Under the pieces are notes generated by a model. The model did not search any database. It had not been told where the DNA came from and was given only the letters and a program-made list of their open reading frames with translations. Shown piece after piece: positions 6,485-6,767 of a stretch of DNA of 6,767 nt. This DNA is from an uncultured Saprospiraceae bacterium (lineage in GTDB: Bacteria > Bacteroidota > Bacteroidia > Chitinophagales > Saprospiraceae). The position numbers and the translations under genes are program-made. The stretch lies in NCBI GenBank assembly GCA_937959375.1, contig CALGLS010000044.1:1-6767 (forward strand), in the 5' to 3' direction. The first letter of the stretch is position 1. Each line of letters starts with the position of its first letter.

Positions 6485-6767
6485 AAAATATTGGAAAGGA
6501 GAGACCACCCTTAAAGAGGAAGCTTGGTTGAAAGCTAATGTTGCTGATCTGGAATCAGAAATCGACAAAGCGGAGGCTGGCTATTTAGATCAGCTGAATC
6601 AGTTTTCAGACTTGTCGCTAGATGAGGAATTTACAATGGAAGATATTGTAACTGAGCAAGTCAAAGAGGCAAAGGTGGTTGCAGTTCCTTTTTACAAAAA
6701 CCTCCGAAAGATAGCAGCAGCCGTATTGTTATTAGTAGGACTTGGAATTGGAATGAATAGCGTGTTT
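6453..6767 (+). CDS. putative membrane-anchored anti-sigma factor, 3'-partial
   Basis: The frame is open from ATG 6453 to the window edge (105 codons). The N-terminus MDWKMKKELLEKYWKGETTLKEEAWL carries the YWxGETTxxEE motif that I know from proteins encoded next to ECF sigma genes in Bacteroidota. An acidic, probably helical cytoplasmic segment (about 1-80) is followed by a short basic patch (YKNLRK, 81-86) and a hydrophobic segment IAAAVLLLVGLGIG (87-100), probably the single membrane span. The visible part has no Cys or His, so it is not a zinc-binding (ZAS) anti-sigma domain. The inferred role is to hold the overlapping sigma factor at the inner membrane until a signal releases it. A second in-frame ATG at 6465 would shorten the overlap from 32 to 20 bases; the choice is open. 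The periplasmic part is off-window. Confidence 0.8.
   Translation, partial: MDWKMKKELLEKYWKGETTLKEEAWLKANVADLESEIDKAEAGYLDQLNQFSDLSLDEEFTMEDIVTEQVKEAKVVAVPFYKNLRKIAAAVLLLVGLGIGMNSVF

Overview
The window looks like chromosomal DNA of a member of the Bacteroidota, probably an environmental gliding or marine-type lineage. The main evidence is a secreted protein with a C-terminal type IX secretion (T9SS) sorting domain, a VPS10/sortilin-type BNR-repeat exoprotein, an ECF sigma factor paired with an anti-sigma-like protein of the 'YWxGETTxxEE' type, A+T-rich leaders without Shine-Dalgarno sequences, and AT-rich spacers. I cannot assign a genus.

Layout. Positions 1-2202 (+) hold the 3' part of a large VPS10/sortilin-like beta-propeller protein whose start lies upstream of the window. 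It converges on 2396-4327 (-), a secreted choice-of-anchor-B family propeller protein ending in a T9SS type A sorting domain. The 193-base spacer between the two stop codons is almost filled by an imperfect inverted repeat (2228-2388), each arm of which is a degenerate tandem array of a 9-mer. A 328-base AT-rich divergent spacer (4328-4655) leads to 4656-5768 (+), a full-length XdhC/CoxI-family molybdenum-cofactor chaperone with no partner enzyme in view. Directly after its stop codon is a second inverted repeat (5775-5865), this one built from degenerate 6-mers. Positions 5954-6484 (+) encode an ECF sigma factor. It overlaps by 32 bases a membrane-anchored, anti-sigma-like protein that runs off the right edge (6453-6767).

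How the genes fit together. The two propeller proteins are probably both exported and act at the cell surface or outside, but they are convergent and so separately transcribed. XdhC would act in the cytoplasm on a molybdoenzyme encoded elsewhere. The sigma/anti-sigma pair is a self-contained signalling cassette whose overlap implies translational coupling; its targets cannot be read from this window. I found no mobile element with a transposase, no CRISPR array, no RNA gene and no recognisable defence system. The least explained features are the two intergenic inverted repeats, which share an architecture (tandem short units arranged as a long dyad just after a stop codon) but not a sequence.
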